A DNA stretch of 64,000 nt from SAR92 clade bacterium H921 (GTDB lineage Bacteria; Pseudomonadota; Gammaproteobacteria; Pseudomonadales; Porticoccaceae). This document shows positions 18,894 through 27,885 of this stretch, piece after piece (the stretch's first letter is position 1; every line of letters starts with the position of its first letter). The stretch is taken from contig JAOALD010000001.1 in the NCBI GenBank assembly GCA_025153755.1, positions 62,001 to 126,000 on the forward strand, in the 5' to 3' direction. The position numbers were made by a program, and so were the translations under genes. Below the pieces are notes generated by a model. It was not told the origin of the DNA, searched no databases, and was given only the letters and a program-made list of their open reading frames with translations.

Positions 18894-20459
18894 ATGCTAC
18901 CATTGGCGACTAGACTGGCCCTATTGAGCGGCCCCAGCAAAGCGCACCTACTGACGGGTATCACACGTGGCATTGAAAAAGAGAGCCTGCGGGTTCAAGC
19001 CAACGGGAGACTCGCAAACTCGCCGCATCCAAAAGAACTGGGTTCAGCACTAACCCATCCGTCGATTACTACAGATTACTCTGAAGCCTTACTGGAGTTC
19101 ATCACTGCGCCCTCCTCATCTATCGAGCAAGTACTCAACGAGCTTAACGAAATTCACCGCGTCACCTACCAGCATATAGGTGATGAGTTACTCTGGGTTA
19201 GCAGCATGCCCTGCCAGCTGGGAGATGATAGCAGCATTCCTATTGCTGACTATGGCAGCTCTAATATAGGCACCATGAAAAAAGTATATCGCGTAGGCCT
19301 TGGCAATCGTTACGGCCGATTGATGCAAACTATAGCTGGAATTCATTACAATTTTTCTGTGCCTGATGAGCTTTGGCTGGAACTGCAATCAGCTAGTAAC
19401 AATAAGGACAGTTTGAAAGATTTTAAAACCGCTGGGTACTTTGCTTTAATTCGTAACTTTCGCCGCTACTCCTGGCTACTGCTTTACCTATTCGGGTCAG
19501 CACCAGCGGTTTGCAAGAGTTTCGTGCGGGGGCGGCAACATGATCTGGTGCCAGTAGGTGATGATAGCCATAGCTTACATAGCCCCTATGCAACATCACT
19601 GCGAATGGGTGACCTGGGCTATCAAAGTAATGCACAGAGTTCTTTGGTGGTCTGTTATAACAGTCTTGACCAATATATTGCGACCCTGCGCGAAGCCTTA
19701 GATCAACCCTACCCCGCTTATGATGCTATTGGCCTTAAGGATGCTGATGGCAACTACAGGCAGCTAAGCACCCATCTGCTGCAAATTGAAAATGAGTTTT
19801 ACAGTGCCATTAGGCCCAAACGTACAGCAGGCTCCGGCGAAACGCCCCTGCACGCGCTTGAGCAGGGCGGTGTTGAATATATAGAAGTGCGTTGCGTAGA
19901 TCTAAATCCTCTAGTGGCGGCCGGTATTGATGAATCAACTATTCAATTTCTTGACACCTTTCTACTGTTTTGTCTGCTGGAGGATAGCCCGGAAACCAAT
20001 AACGAAGAATATGCGCGTATCCCGCAGAATAATATACGTACCGTATACCAGGGCCGCGACCCTAGCCTGCATTTACTCCGCGATGGTTCAGAGGTCACTC
20101 TCCGTGACTGGGGCCATGAGCTAATGGCAAGCCTAGAGCCAATTGCCAGTTTGCTCGACAAGGCCCATAACAGTGATACCTATAGCGAAGTTTTGACTGC
20201 CATGGAAGCTCGTCTTGAGGATGCTAGTTCGACCCCTGCAGCGATCTTGCTGCGCGAGATGGCTGACAATAATGAAACCTATTATGGGTTTGCGATGCGC
20301 AAGGCACGGGAACAGCGCGACCATTTTCTCCAATGGCCACCAACTAAAGAGACAGCAGACAAGTATCGAGATTTAGCACAGCAATCGATTTGGCAACAAA
20401 CTGAAATTGAATCCAACGACAAACTACCCTTCGGTGAGTTTCTCGCCAATTACAGATGA
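18894..20459 (+). CDS. gshA: Glutamate-cysteine ligase
   Basis: A 521-residue proteobacterial-type GshA, close to the 518 residues of E. coli. It makes gamma-glutamylcysteine from glutamate, cysteine and ATP, the first step of glutathione synthesis. Recognisable features are RGIEKESLR near residue 25, DYSEALLEFITAP, QTIAGIHYNFS, the long central ATP/metal region with GVEYIEVRCVDLNP, and a C-terminal EQRDHFL helix. The stop overlaps the acpH start by 4 bases (ATGA). gshB is not in the window. Confidence 0.95.
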   Translation: MLPLATRLALLSGPSKAHLLTGITRGIEKESLRVQANGRLANSPHPKELGSALTHPSITTDYSEALLEFITAPSSSIEQVLNELNEIHRVTYQHIGDELLWVSSMPCQLGDDSSIPIADYGSSNIGTMKKVYRVGLGNRYGRLMQTIAGIHYNFSVPDELWLELQSASNNKDSLKDFKTAGYFALIRNFRRYSWLLLYLFGSAPAVCKSFVRGRQHDLVPVGDDSHSLHSPYATSLRMGDLGYQSNAQSSLVVCYNSLDQYIATLREALDQPYPAYDAIGLKDADGNYRQLSTHLLQIENEFYSAIRPKRTAGSGETPLHALEQGGVEYIEVRCVDLNPLVAAGIDESTIQFLDTFLLFCLLEDSPETNNEEYARIPQNNIRTVYQGRDPSLHLLRDGSEVTLRDWGHELMASLEPIASLLDKAHNSDTYSEVLTAMEARLEDASSTPAAILLREMADNNETYYGFAMRKAREQRDHFLQWPPTKETADKYRDLAQQSIWQQTEIESNDKLPFGEFLANYR

Positions 20460-21049
20460 ACTACCTAGCTCATATCGCACTCGCTGGCCCTAGCCCAGAA
20501 CATAGGGTTGGCGGACTGCTTGGCGACTTTGTGCGTGGGCCACTAATAGGTAATCTGCCATCTGGGGTCGAGGTGGGAATAAGTGTACACCGCAAACTGG
20601 ATATTTATTTTGATCAACAGCCTGAGATACAGGCTTTTTTACAGCGCTTTGAAAAACCTATGCGTAGATATGCTGGCATAGTTGCAGACGTAGTTTATGA
20701 TCATATTTTGGCTCGACAATGGAGTCAGTACTATGAGCAATCACTGCCAGAATTCTGCCAAGAATTCTATCGGCAGCTCGCCGTATACAATGATAGACTG
20801 CCGGTGCGAGCACAGCAGTTTCTCGACCATGCCCCTAAAGTAGGTTGGCTAGAGGGCTACAGTAAGTTTGACAATCTGCCGCTAATTTTGCAGCGTATTG
20901 GCGGGCGCTTTCGCCAACCGGTGGCACTGCAAAATGCCCTGCCGACTGTTATTCAGCACCAGGATGCTATAGATAGGGAATTTCATGAGCTATATCCCAG
21001 ACTGCAGCGATTCGTGCACACCAAATTGCAACAAATTGAATTAGTCTAG
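20456..21049 (+). CDS. acpH: Acyl carrier protein phosphodiesterase
   Basis: A 197-residue AcpH-type enzyme beginning MNYLAHIALA, the family hallmark, with GGLLGDFVRG, HRKLDIYFD and VVYDHILARQW. It removes the 4'-phosphopantetheine arm from acyl carrier protein and belongs to the HD-like phosphohydrolases; the D and H residues in those stretches are likely metal ligands. The start overlaps gshA by ATGA, showing coupling. dsbB follows after 32 bases with its own ribosome site. Confidence 0.9.
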   Translation: MNYLAHIALAGPSPEHRVGGLLGDFVRGPLIGNLPSGVEVGISVHRKLDIYFDQQPEIQAFLQRFEKPMRRYAGIVADVVYDHILARQWSQYYEQSLPEFCQEFYRQLAVYNDRLPVRAQQFLDHAPKVGWLEGYSKFDNLPLILQRIGGRFRQPVALQNALPTVIQHQDAIDREFHELYPRLQRFVHTKLQQIELV

Positions 21050-21081
21050 TGTCTCAGGTAAATAGAATTTAGGAGCTACAT

Positions 21082-21576
21082 GTGACCTTACCAAGTTATA
21101 GAACCATCAATCTTGCTTTAGCCCTTGGCTGTGTTGGACTGATGATGGTTGCAGTGTTTTATTTCCAAAATTATGTTGGCCTAGAGCCCTGCTACCTATG
21201 TATTACCCAGCGAGCATTTGTTATCGCAGTTGGTGTAATCTGCGCAATGGCGGCGTTGCACAATCCCTCCACTAAGGGTCAGCGTCTATATGCTGGGCTG
21301 TATGTAAGTGCTGCTATGGGAGGTGGCTTTTTCTCAATCAAGCAACTATGGCTACAGAGCCTGCCAGAAGAAAAGGTGCCAGCCTGCGGGCCGCCAGCAG
21401 ATTATCTGTTTGAGGCTTTTTCAGCCTATGATGCCATTAGTATGTTGCTGCGCGGAGATGGTAATTGTGCAGAAATCCAGTGGCAGCTGTTAGGGCTAAG
21501 TATGCCCGGCTGGTTGCTGGTGGCATTTATTGGGTTCATTGGTGTAGGGGTGATGCAATTCTATCGCAAGGCCTAA
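21082..21576 (+). CDS. dsbB: Disulfide bond formation protein DsbB
   Basis: A 164-residue inner-membrane quinone reductase with about four membrane segments. Both functional pairs are present: Cys37/Cys40 in CYLC, facing the quinone, and Cys102 and Cys129 in the second periplasmic loop, which re-oxidise DsbA. The start is GTG at 21082, with AGGAG at 21071-21075. An ATG two bases earlier is followed at once by a stop. The 3' end overlaps the probable start of the LrgA gene. Confidence 0.93.
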   Translation: MTLPSYRTINLALALGCVGLMMVAVFYFQNYVGLEPCYLCITQRAFVIAVGVICAMAALHNPSTKGQRLYAGLYVSAAMGGGFFSIKQLWLQSLPEEKVPACGPPADYLFEAFSAYDAISMLLRGDGNCAEIQWQLLGLSMPGWLLVAFIGFIGVGVMQFYRKA

Positions 21577-21917
21577 AGTTCGCCCAAGGCCTTCTGGTCT
21601 TGGTGGTTTTCCAATGGTTGGGAGAGTCTGTAGTAGTGCTGACAGGCTTTGCTTTACCCGGCCCACTTGTTGGTATGCTGTTATTATTGGTGACTCTGTC
21701 CTTTGTAGATCGACTGTTCGTATTTCTCGACAAAACTGGGAATCTGCTAATTGGTAATCTGTCACTGATGTTTATTCCCATATCAGTAGGTGCCTTTTTT
21801 CTGAACCGTGAAATTTACCAGCAGTTTCCTGCAATACTTAGCCTTATATTTCTCAGCACCATCGGCGTTATTTTTTTTATGGCAATATTAGTCAAAGAGC
21901 TACTGAATCGTGACTGA
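21558..21917 (+). CDS. CidA/LrgA family membrane protein
   Basis: A small holin-like membrane protein of the LrgA family: FQWLGESVVVLTGFALPGPLVGMLLLL is the family core, followed by two or three more hydrophobic segments. The start is unresolved. The frame is open back to TTG 21465, inside dsbB. A start at 21558 would be the rare codon ATT but keeps the whole first helix. TTG 21600, with AAGG 10 bases upstream, gives a 106-residue form and is a fair alternative. It is paired with LrgB, overlapping by 8 bases. The pair is linked to murein hydrolase control or small-acid transport in other bacteria. Confidence 0.75.
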   Translation: MLSQGLKFAQGLLVLVVFQWLGESVVVLTGFALPGPLVGMLLLLVTLSFVDRLFVFLDKTGNLLIGNLSLMFIPISVGAFFLNREIYQQFPAILSLIFLSTIGVIFFMAILVKELLNRD

Positions 21918-22629
21918 GCTGATGCAGCAACAATGGCAGCAAGTTATCTCCAGTTCATGGCTATTGGCACTCTCAGTAGGTGGGTTCGCGCTGGGCCTTT
22001 GGATCTACAGACGCAGTGGTAGCAATGCATTGCTACATCCGCTACTGGTCAGCACCCCTATTATTGCAGCCCTTTTGTACCTGAGTAATATTGGCTTCGA
22101 GCAATATTATGAGGCCAATGGCCTACTCTCATGGCTATTGGGGCCTACAACAGTCGCTCTTGCGATCCCGCTGTCCAAAGAACTACGCCAATTGCCTGCT
22201 CTGCTGCCCATCGTATCCCTGACAGTGCTTATGGGTGGCTTTGTGGCTGCAATTTTGGCGCTCAGCTTGGCTTATATATTTAATACTAGCGATTTAGTGA
22301 TGCTGTCTATTGCCGCCAAGTCTGTAACTACGCCTATTGCTATGGGTATCACACAGCAACTTGGTGGCCTGCTAACCCTTATTACATTAGTAGTTCTTCT
22401 CACTGGCATTGTTGGCATCATAACGACCAGCGCTATTTTTAAATTCACCGGAATTACTGATGAACGCTGGCAGGGGTTAATTCTTGGCATTGCTTCACAT
22501 GCCATTGGTACCGCTAGGGCATTTGAAATAAGTCCACGCTGTGGGGCGTTTTCTACGTTGGGGATGGGCCTAAATGGGATATGGACCTCCTTATTTTTGC
22601 CAACCCTGGTAGGTTTATTTCTTTATTGA
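21910..22629 (+). CDS. LrgB/CidB family membrane protein
   Basis: A 239-residue LrgB family protein with about seven to eight membrane segments. Family motifs include LLGPTTVALAIPLSK, SIAAKSVTTPIAMGI and GIASHAIGTARAFE. It starts with GTG within the end of the LrgA frame, an overlap that signals coupled translation. LrgAB/CidAB pairs were first described in Staphylococcus as modulators of autolysis, and plant and Bacillus relatives carry glycolate or pyruvate. The role in this bacterium is open. Confidence 0.88.
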   Translation: MTELMQQQWQQVISSSWLLALSVGGFALGLWIYRRSGSNALLHPLLVSTPIIAALLYLSNIGFEQYYEANGLLSWLLGPTTVALAIPLSKELRQLPALLPIVSLTVLMGGFVAAILALSLAYIFNTSDLVMLSIAAKSVTTPIAMGITQQLGGLLTLITLVVLLTGIVGIITTSAIFKFTGITDERWQGLILGIASHAIGTARAFEISPRCGAFSTLGMGLNGIWTSLFLPTLVGLFLY

Positions 22630-22705
22630 ATAGTTTTTAATAACTTTTCTCTAGGTTAAAAAGATGTAAAATTAAACTCCAAGGGAATGAGGCGTAGAGG
22701 TAGTT

Positions 22706-23185
22706 ATGTTAGAAAATTGTCAAACATTGCAACAACACTGGGGCGGCGTGAGTGAAATCATTGATCGCTGGCTAGAAGAACGCCGTGAAATGCTCGTCAA
22801 ATATTGTGAATTAAGTGAAATAAACAACTTTGATGGTAGCAATGAAGATCATGGCACCAAACTCCAGCATTTCTGTGAGGTGATGGTTGACTACGTATCC
22901 GTGGGGCACTTTGAAGTCTTTGAACAGTTAGCGGGAGAAGGCAAGGCTTTCAGCGATAAGGACGGCCTGCGGCAAGGTGCAGCGTTGATGGAAAAAATTC
23001 AACCATCTACGGAGGAACTGTTGGACTTTAATGATAAATATCTGGCTACTGATGACCTGGATACATTAGGGACCGACCTTTCAATGATTGGCGAGACACT
23101 CGCACAGCGCTTTGAATCAGAGGACAAGATGATTGAGGTTTTGCATAACGCTCACCTGACGCTGCTGATACCAGCGACCGAGTAA
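22706..23185 (+). CDS. rsd: Anti-sigma-70 factor Rsd/AlgQ
   Basis: A 159-residue helical protein of the Rsd/AlgQ family, beginning MLENCQTLQQHWGGVSEIID with WLEERREMLVKYCEL, the usual N-terminal signature. Rsd binds region 4 of the housekeeping sigma factor and shifts RNA polymerase toward alternative sigma factors. In Pseudomonas AlgQ also affects alginate and siderophore genes. It has a 76-base upstream gap likely holding its own promoter, and it ends at a strong two-way terminator. Confidence 0.88.
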   Translation: MLENCQTLQQHWGGVSEIIDRWLEERREMLVKYCELSEINNFDGSNEDHGTKLQHFCEVMVDYVSVGHFEVFEQLAGEGKAFSDKDGLRQGAALMEKIQPSTEELLDFNDKYLATDDLDTLGTDLSMIGETLAQRFESEDKMIEVLHNAHLTLLIPATE

Positions 23186-23230
23186 CTTTAATCGGACATA
23201 GATTGCAACGGTCGTCAGGTTTGAAACTTT

Positions 23231-23260
23231 AAAAAAGCCCCGGATTATCGGGGCTTTTTT
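23231..23260. terminator. Bidirectional intrinsic terminator
   Basis: AAAAAAGCCCCG at 23231-23242 pairs with CGGGGCTTTTTT at 23249-23260 around GATTAT. The A-run and T-run flanks make it a good rho-independent terminator in both directions. It serves rsd from the left and the FKBP gene from the right. Confidence 0.9.
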
Positions 23261-23297
23261 AGCAGGCCATAGTCAACTAAGCCTCTCTACCAAACGT

Positions 23298-24029
23298 TTA
23301 GCCTTCGTTCAAACTAACATTAGCCTGTAGTAGCTCGACTTCAAAAATTAGCGTTGAATTTGGGCCAATAGGACCTGTGCCGCCGGGGCCATAAGCCAAA
23401 GCCGCAGGAATATATAATTCCCATTTTGATCCCTCTGGCATTAGTTGCAACGCCTCGGTCCATCCAGCGATGACCTGAGTTACGCCGAACTGAGCCGCTA
23501 CTCCGCGTTTAACTGAGCTATCAAATTCGGTGCCGTCTAGCAGGCGGCCCACATAATGAACCTCAACCGTACTAGATGCGTTGGGTTTCTCGCCTGCGCC
23601 TGCCACAATTACCTTGTACTGTAGTCCAGATGCAGTGGTTGTAACGCCTTCTTTAGCAGCATTGTCAGCCAAAAATTCTGCCCCTGCTATAGCATTGCCA
23701 TCAGCCTGCATTTCCATAACCTGCTGTTGCTCTTTCTGCATCTCTTCACGCTTAGCAATCATCTGTGCTTCAAATACTTTTATGGTCTCGGCTGTCTGCT
23801 CTTCGCTCAGCAATGGCTCTGTACCTGCAATACCATCATCAAAACCCTGCACAAATGCAATTCTGTCAATATCAATACCGGTAGATTGAATATTTCTACC
23901 ACTGTCCATACCCAACAGATAGCTGATTTTTTGTGCCTGATTGTCTAGAGTGACCGGTTCTTGCTCCAACTGATCGCAGGCAGCTAAAGTCAGGAGTGCG
24001 GCTAGGGGCACAAGTTTTAATGTGTTCAT
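23298..24029 (-). CDS. FKBP-type peptidyl-prolyl isomerase lipoprotein (Mip/FkpA-like)
   Basis: A 243-residue isomerase with a lipoprotein signal ending at Cys18 (LTLAAC), an N-terminal FKBP_N helical dimerisation domain (about 30-120, with ISYLLGMDSGRNI) and a C-terminal FKBP domain (about 130-238). The FKBP domain shows VEVHYVGRLLDGTEFDSS, VIAGWTEAL and YIPAALAYG, the binding-pocket residues. It resembles Mip of Legionella and FkpA/FklB. It should be membrane-anchored in the periplasm and assist folding of outer-membrane or secreted proteins. It stands alone and ends at the shared terminator. Confidence 0.88.
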   Translation of the reverse strand: MNTLKLVPLAALLTLAACDQLEQEPVTLDNQAQKISYLLGMDSGRNIQSTGIDIDRIAFVQGFDDGIAGTEPLLSEEQTAETIKVFEAQMIAKREEMQKEQQQVMEMQADGNAIAGAEFLADNAAKEGVTTTASGLQYKVIVAGAGEKPNASSTVEVHYVGRLLDGTEFDSSVKRGVAAQFGVTQVIAGWTEALQLMPEGSKWELYIPAALAYGPGGTGPIGPNSTLIFEVELLQANVSLNEG

Positions 24030-24125
24030 AGATGTTCCTTTTTATTGTTCATTTGAATGTTGAAGTTATTCAGTCATGGTGGGGCTTTGACTCTTAGTTT
24101 AAGCTATTTTTGAGGATCTATGGGA

Positions 24126-24821
24126 CTAATCCATTTTCTTATATATCAAATCCCAGACACCATGACCCAAGCGTTGACCTCGTTTTTCAAACTTAGTCAT
24201 GGGTCTGTAAGCCGGTCTTGGGGAATACTCTCCAAGCCCAGCGATGTTTTCAAAGCCCTCAGCGGCATCAAGAGTCTCTAGCATTTGCTCTGCGTAGTGC
24301 TGCCAATCTGTTGCCATATGCAAGATACCTCCTGAGCGCAACTTTTCACGCACTAACTGAACAAATTGAGGCTGCACGATACGCCGCTTATTGTGTTTTT
24401 TCTTATGCCAGGGGTCAGGGAAATATAGCTGCAAACGATTGATACTCTGGGCGGCAAAACATTCTTCAAGGACATCATTAGCATCGGCTAAATAAACCCG
24501 CAGATTAGATATGTTCTCTTCTTGCGCTGTATTCATTATGGTGCCAACACCTGGAGGATGTACCTCTATACCAATAAAGTCGGTCTCTGGCTCTGCAGCT
24601 GCCATCTGTAATAAGGAGTCGCCCATGCCAAAACCGATTTCTAATACCTTGGGGCCTGTACGACCAAATATAACATCTGTGTCGATTGCCCCGTCTGCCA
24701 GTTTTAAACCATAGGTTGCCCAACTTTTTTCATAGGCTTTACGCTGGCCGTCGGTCATGCGACCCGCCCGAACAACGTAGCTACGAATCGATTTTTTACG
24801 ATATTCAGGTCTTATGTCCAT
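24126..24821 (-). CDS. trmB: tRNA (guanine-N7-)-methyltransferase
   Basis: A 231-residue TrmB that adds the m7G46 modification in tRNA variable loops using SAM. Motifs include VLEIGFGMGDSLL for SAM binding, DFIGIEVHPPGV, the family signature FPDPWHKKKHNKRR, and the C-terminal TKFEKRGQRLGH. The full length is normal. It lies 3 bases downstream of the DUF423 gene on the same strand, so the pair is probably one transcript. Confidence 0.94.
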   Translation of the reverse strand: MDIRPEYRKKSIRSYVVRAGRMTDGQRKAYEKSWATYGLKLADGAIDTDVIFGRTGPKVLEIGFGMGDSLLQMAAAEPETDFIGIEVHPPGVGTIMNTAQEENISNLRVYLADANDVLEECFAAQSINRLQLYFPDPWHKKKHNKRRIVQPQFVQLVREKLRSGGILHMATDWQHYAEQMLETLDAAEGFENIAGLGEYSPRPAYRPMTKFEKRGQRLGHGVWDLIYKKMD

Positions 24822-24824
24822 GAT

Positions 24825-25202
24825 TTAATCTTGTGATTTTACCGAGAAAAAGAGTATTACCCAGCCTATGATAAAGGCTGTGCCGCCCAATGGTGTAATC
24901 AAGCCCAGCGCACTAACACCAGTGAATATAAGCGCATAAAGTGATCCTGAGAAAAGAATAATGCCGGTTAAAAAAGTCCGCGCAACCCAGTTTAGCCTGT
25001 TGCTATAAAAACTCTGTTCAGGCAGGAAAATAATACCTAAAAGCGCAAGGCTATGAAGAAATTGATAGAGTACTGCAGTGCGCATGGTGCCCATTAGTTT
25101 GGGAGATAAACTAGCCTCGAGGCCATGGGCAGCGAAGGCACCCATTGCCACAGACAGGGCCCCAAGCAATGCGATAATTCTAATCCAGACAGTTTTATTC
25201 AT
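24825..25202 (-). CDS. DUF423 family membrane protein
   Basis: A 125-residue protein with four predicted membrane segments and the DUF423 pattern: FAAHGLEASLSPKLMGTMRTAVLYQFLHSLAL, then GSLYAL and ITPLGGTAFIIGW. E. coli YgdD is a relative; no function is established. I chose the ATG at 25202. The open frame reaches a TTG at 25247, but that would put the rpoH terminator hairpin inside the coding sequence and add a charged extension. No strong ribosome site is visible, so the start is only likely. Confidence 0.82.
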   Translation of the reverse strand: MNKTVWIRIIALLGALSVAMGAFAAHGLEASLSPKLMGTMRTAVLYQFLHSLALLGIIFLPEQSFYSNRLNWVARTFLTGIILFSGSLYALIFTGVSALGLITPLGGTAFIIGWVILFFSVKSQD

Positions 25203-25208
25203 AGCTAC

Positions 25209-25236
25209 AAAAAAGCCGCGCTTGATAACGCGGCTT
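25209..25236 (-). terminator. rpoH intrinsic terminator
   Basis: On the minus strand, GCCGCG (25234-25229 side, read as its complement) forms a 6 to 8-bp stem with the block at 25215-25220 around an 8-base loop, followed by six T. It begins about 20 bases after the rpoH stop and ends 7 bases before the DUF423 start. It would end rpoH transcription unless read through. Confidence 0.85.
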
Positions 25237-25255
25237 GCCATATTCAATGAGTTGG

Positions 25256-26110
25256 TCAGGCTTCCATTATTACACGAACTTTTTTCATAGCATTTTTTTC
25301 TAGCTGACGAATACGCTCGGCAGAAACACCATATTGCTCAGCTAACTGATGTAAGGTAGCCTTTTTATCATCCAACCAGCGCCGCTGAAGAATATCCTGA
25401 CTACGCTCATCGAGACTTTTTACAGCTTGCGCAAGGCGAAGATTGTTGTCACCTTCATAGTCGTCTTTTTCTATCTGCTCAGCAGGATCTGCAGTATTAT
25501 CATTGAGATAGAGCACAGGTGAGTACTGAGCGCTATCTTCATTATCGTCTACAGGTGCGTCAAAGGCGGCGTCTCGAGCATACAGACGCATTTCCATCTC
25601 TTTGACGTCTTTGAGCTCAACACCTAAATCATTAGCAACCGCTTTAGCCTCATCTGCTGTTAGCCACTGCAACTCTTTTTTGGCACCGCGTAAATTGAAG
25701 AATAATTTTCGTTGTGCTTTGGTCGTGGCAACTTTAACAATACGCCAGTTTCGAAGAATAAATTCATGTATTTCTGCTTTGATCCAGTGCACGGCAAAGG
25801 AGACTACCCGCACTCCCTTTTCTGGGTTGAAACGTCGTACCGCCTTCATTAGGCCAACGTTCCCCTCTTGGATCAGATCTGCCAATGGCAACCCATAACC
25901 ACTGTATGAACGAGCAATATGCACCACAAAGCGCAGATGAGACATTACTAGGCGGCGTGCTGCATCGAGGTCTTCCTCGTAATACAGGGCCTCACCTAAT
26001 GATTTCTCTTCTTCAATCGAGAGGATAGGTACCGTGGCTGTGCCCTGAATATAAGCATTCAAGTTAGCGCCTGGCGTCATCCAATCCATAGTTTGTACGG
26101 CTTTGTTCAT
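25256..26110 (-). CDS. rpoH: RNA polymerase sigma-32 (heat shock)
   Basis: A 284-residue sigma-70 family factor. Region 2 carries [18 protein letters not shown] and [16 protein letters not shown]. The RpoH box QRKLFFNLR, which marks heat-shock sigma factors, is present. Region 4 has the helix-turn-helix [23 protein letters not shown]. It directs transcription of chaperone and protease genes and is placed downstream of ftsYEX, the usual gammaproteobacterial order. A gap of about 100 bases before it probably holds its promoter. Confidence 0.96.
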   Translation of the reverse strand: MNKAVQTMDWMTPGANLNAYIQGTATVPILSIEEEKSLGEALYYEEDLDAARRLVMSHLRFVVHIARSYSGYGLPLADLIQEGNVGLMKAVRRFNPEKGVRVVSFAVHWIKAEIHEFILRNWRIVKVATTKAQRKLFFNLRGAKKELQWLTADEAKAVANDLGVELKDVKEMEMRLYARDAAFDAPVDDNEDSAQYSPVLYLNDNTADPAEQIEKDDYEGDNNLRLAQAVKSLDERSQDILQRRWLDDKKATLHQLAEQYGVSAERIRQLEKNAMKKVRVIMEA

Positions 26111-26137
26111 ATTGCACTCTTTAGTGGTCGGTCTACG

Positions 26138-26146
26138 ATTTTAGCA
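26138..26146 (-). promoter_or_regulatory. Possible extended -10 element for rpoH
   Basis: On the minus strand the sequence TGCTAAAAT resembles an extended -10 (TGnTATAAT), about 28 bases upstream of the rpoH start. I see no convincing -35, so this is only a candidate. Confidence 0.3.
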
Positions 26147-26213
26147 TTAAATAATCACTGGTTACTAGGGCAGTTAAGGACTGCAAAAGTTTCATAACGC
26201 GCTATATACGCAC

Positions 26214-27203
26214 CTATCTGGGTTCTATATCACGCAGATGTCTACTTACCGCAATCCAGGCACCACCCAGACCAAACACACCCCCAAGCAACATAAGGGT
26301 GCAAAATCCCGCTATGCCAAGCCCTTCCAGCCTATATTGACTTTGATAGAGGCTGACAAGATTTGCCATCGAGCCGCTCATCCATTGCAAACCGCTAAAT
26401 AGCATAATTGCGGCGATTAGCGCGCCAAACAACCCTAACAGCAAGCCTGTATACAAAAAAGGCCTACGCACATAGGGGTTGGTACCACCCACCAACTTAA
26501 CCACAATAATCTCGTCACGACGGCTTTCAATCGCTAATCGAATTGTATTCCCTATAACCAGCAAAACGCCAATACCTAGGAGAACACCTAGGGCAAGAGC
26601 TATTTTGTGACCCATTTCAATTAATGAATGTAATCTCTCTAACCAGGCCATATCAATTTGGACATCATCGACCGCTGGCAGCGCAGTAATAGCTTCAATA
26701 ATCTTGTTAGTCTGCGCTAAATCAACGCTATCTTTGACCAGAGGCTGCACCAGAAATACTGCAGGTAGCGGATTATCTTCGAGATAACGCAGCGCAGAAC
26801 CAAATCCTGATAACGCCTTAAACTCGAGCAATGCCTGCTGGGCGGATATGTACTCTACTGCACCCACGCCAGTGATCGTCTTGAGCTTGCCTTCAAGGCC
26901 CGTGATCGCTTCCGGTTTAGCCGCTTTGCGAACAAATACCGTAATCTGTGTCGAAGATTCAATATCACCACCAAGCTTCTGCACATTATCAATCACTAGA
27001 TACAGAGTTGCAGGCAGTGCCAGTGCAATTGCTATCACCATTGTAGTGAGCATTGTCTGCAACGGCTCACTTAGCATTTTGCTAAAACTGGATTTCAATG
27101 TATCTCGGTGATGCGCCTTGTACCCACGCCAGCGATGGGCAAAACTAAGTTTTTGACCGCTTGCGCCACGCTGAGCGTCACGGTTGCTTTCAGTAGCCGC
27201 CAT
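26214..27203 (-). CDS. ftsX: Cell division protein FtsX
   Basis: A 329-residue FtsX with four membrane segments: one near residue 55 (LTTMVIAIALALPATLYLV), then a periplasmic domain with ITVFVRKAAKPEAI, and three more from about 200 on. FtsEX is an ABC-type complex at the division septum that controls murein hydrolase activators such as EnvC. The ATG at 27203 is preceded by a perfect GGAGG, so it is better than the ATG 15 bases earlier. The start lies inside ftsE, so the two overlap by 14 bases. Confidence 0.93.
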   Translation of the reverse strand: MAATESNRDAQRGASGQKLSFAHRWRGYKAHHRDTLKSSFSKMLSEPLQTMLTTMVIAIALALPATLYLVIDNVQKLGGDIESSTQITVFVRKAAKPEAITGLEGKLKTITGVGAVEYISAQQALLEFKALSGFGSALRYLEDNPLPAVFLVQPLVKDSVDLAQTNKIIEAITALPAVDDVQIDMAWLERLHSLIEMGHKIALALGVLLGIGVLLVIGNTIRLAIESRRDEIIVVKLVGGTNPYVRRPFLYTGLLLGLFGALIAAIMLFSGLQWMSGSMANLVSLYQSQYRLEGLGIAGFCTLMLLGGVFGLGGAWIAVSRHLRDIEPR

Positions 27204-27867
27204 AACCACCTCCGTCATCAGTCAGCTCACCATCTTCGAGCCGCATGATGCGTAACTGCATACGGTTGATCAAATTAATGTCATGGGTAGCAATTAGCAC
27301 GGTGACCCCTACGCTTTGAAAGCGGCGAAACAAAGCCATAATCTCAGTAGATAGCTGCGGATCAAGGTTCCCGGTGGGCTCATCTGCCAGCAAAATACGG
27401 GGTTTGTGCACCACGGCCCTTGCTATACCGACCCTCTGTTGCTCTCCACCAGAGAGCGCCATAGGATTTTGTTGTTCTTTATCTAATAAACCCACTCCAT
27501 CCAGTGCGGCGCGCACCCGACGGCCAATTTCACTCGCTGGATACCCAGACACCTGCAATGGGAGAGCTACATTATCAAAAACCGTACGATCTAGTAGTAG
27601 CTGGTGGTTTTGAAACACTACCCCCACCTGACGGCGGTACATCGGTATCTGAGAATTCGATAAGCGATTGAGGTTTTTACCATTGATGAGCAAATTTCCC
27701 GATGTTGGGCGCTCCATTAGCATTAGCAATTTTAGTAATGTGCTTTTTCCCGCCCCAGAATGACCCGTAAGAAAGGCCATTTCCCCAGCATCCATTTTAA
27801 AATTTACGTTGCGCAGAGCCTCAAATCCACCTGGGTAGCGCTTACTGAGATTATCGAAACAGATCAC
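27190..27867 (-). CDS. ftsE: Cell division ATP-binding protein FtsE
   Basis: A 225-residue ABC ATPase with all motifs: Walker A GHSGAGKST, Q-loop VVFQNHQLL, signature LSGGEQQRVGIARAV, Walker B RILLADEPTGNLD and switch His in VLIATHD. The short C-terminal GGGYGGY tail encodes, in another frame, the ftsX ribosome site. It partners FtsX at the septum. ftsY lies 18 bases upstream, giving the classical ftsY-ftsE-ftsX-rpoH order. Confidence 0.96.
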   Translation of the reverse strand: MICFDNLSKRYPGGFEALRNVNFKMDAGEMAFLTGHSGAGKSTLLKLLMLMERPTSGNLLINGKNLNRLSNSQIPMYRRQVGVVFQNHQLLLDRTVFDNVALPLQVSGYPASEIGRRVRAALDGVGLLDKEQQNPMALSGGEQQRVGIARAVVHKPRILLADEPTGNLDPQLSTEIMALFRRFQSVGVTVLIATHDINLINRMQLRIMRLEDGELTDDGGGYGGY

Positions 27868-27885
27868 ATCTGTTCACCCTTTAAA

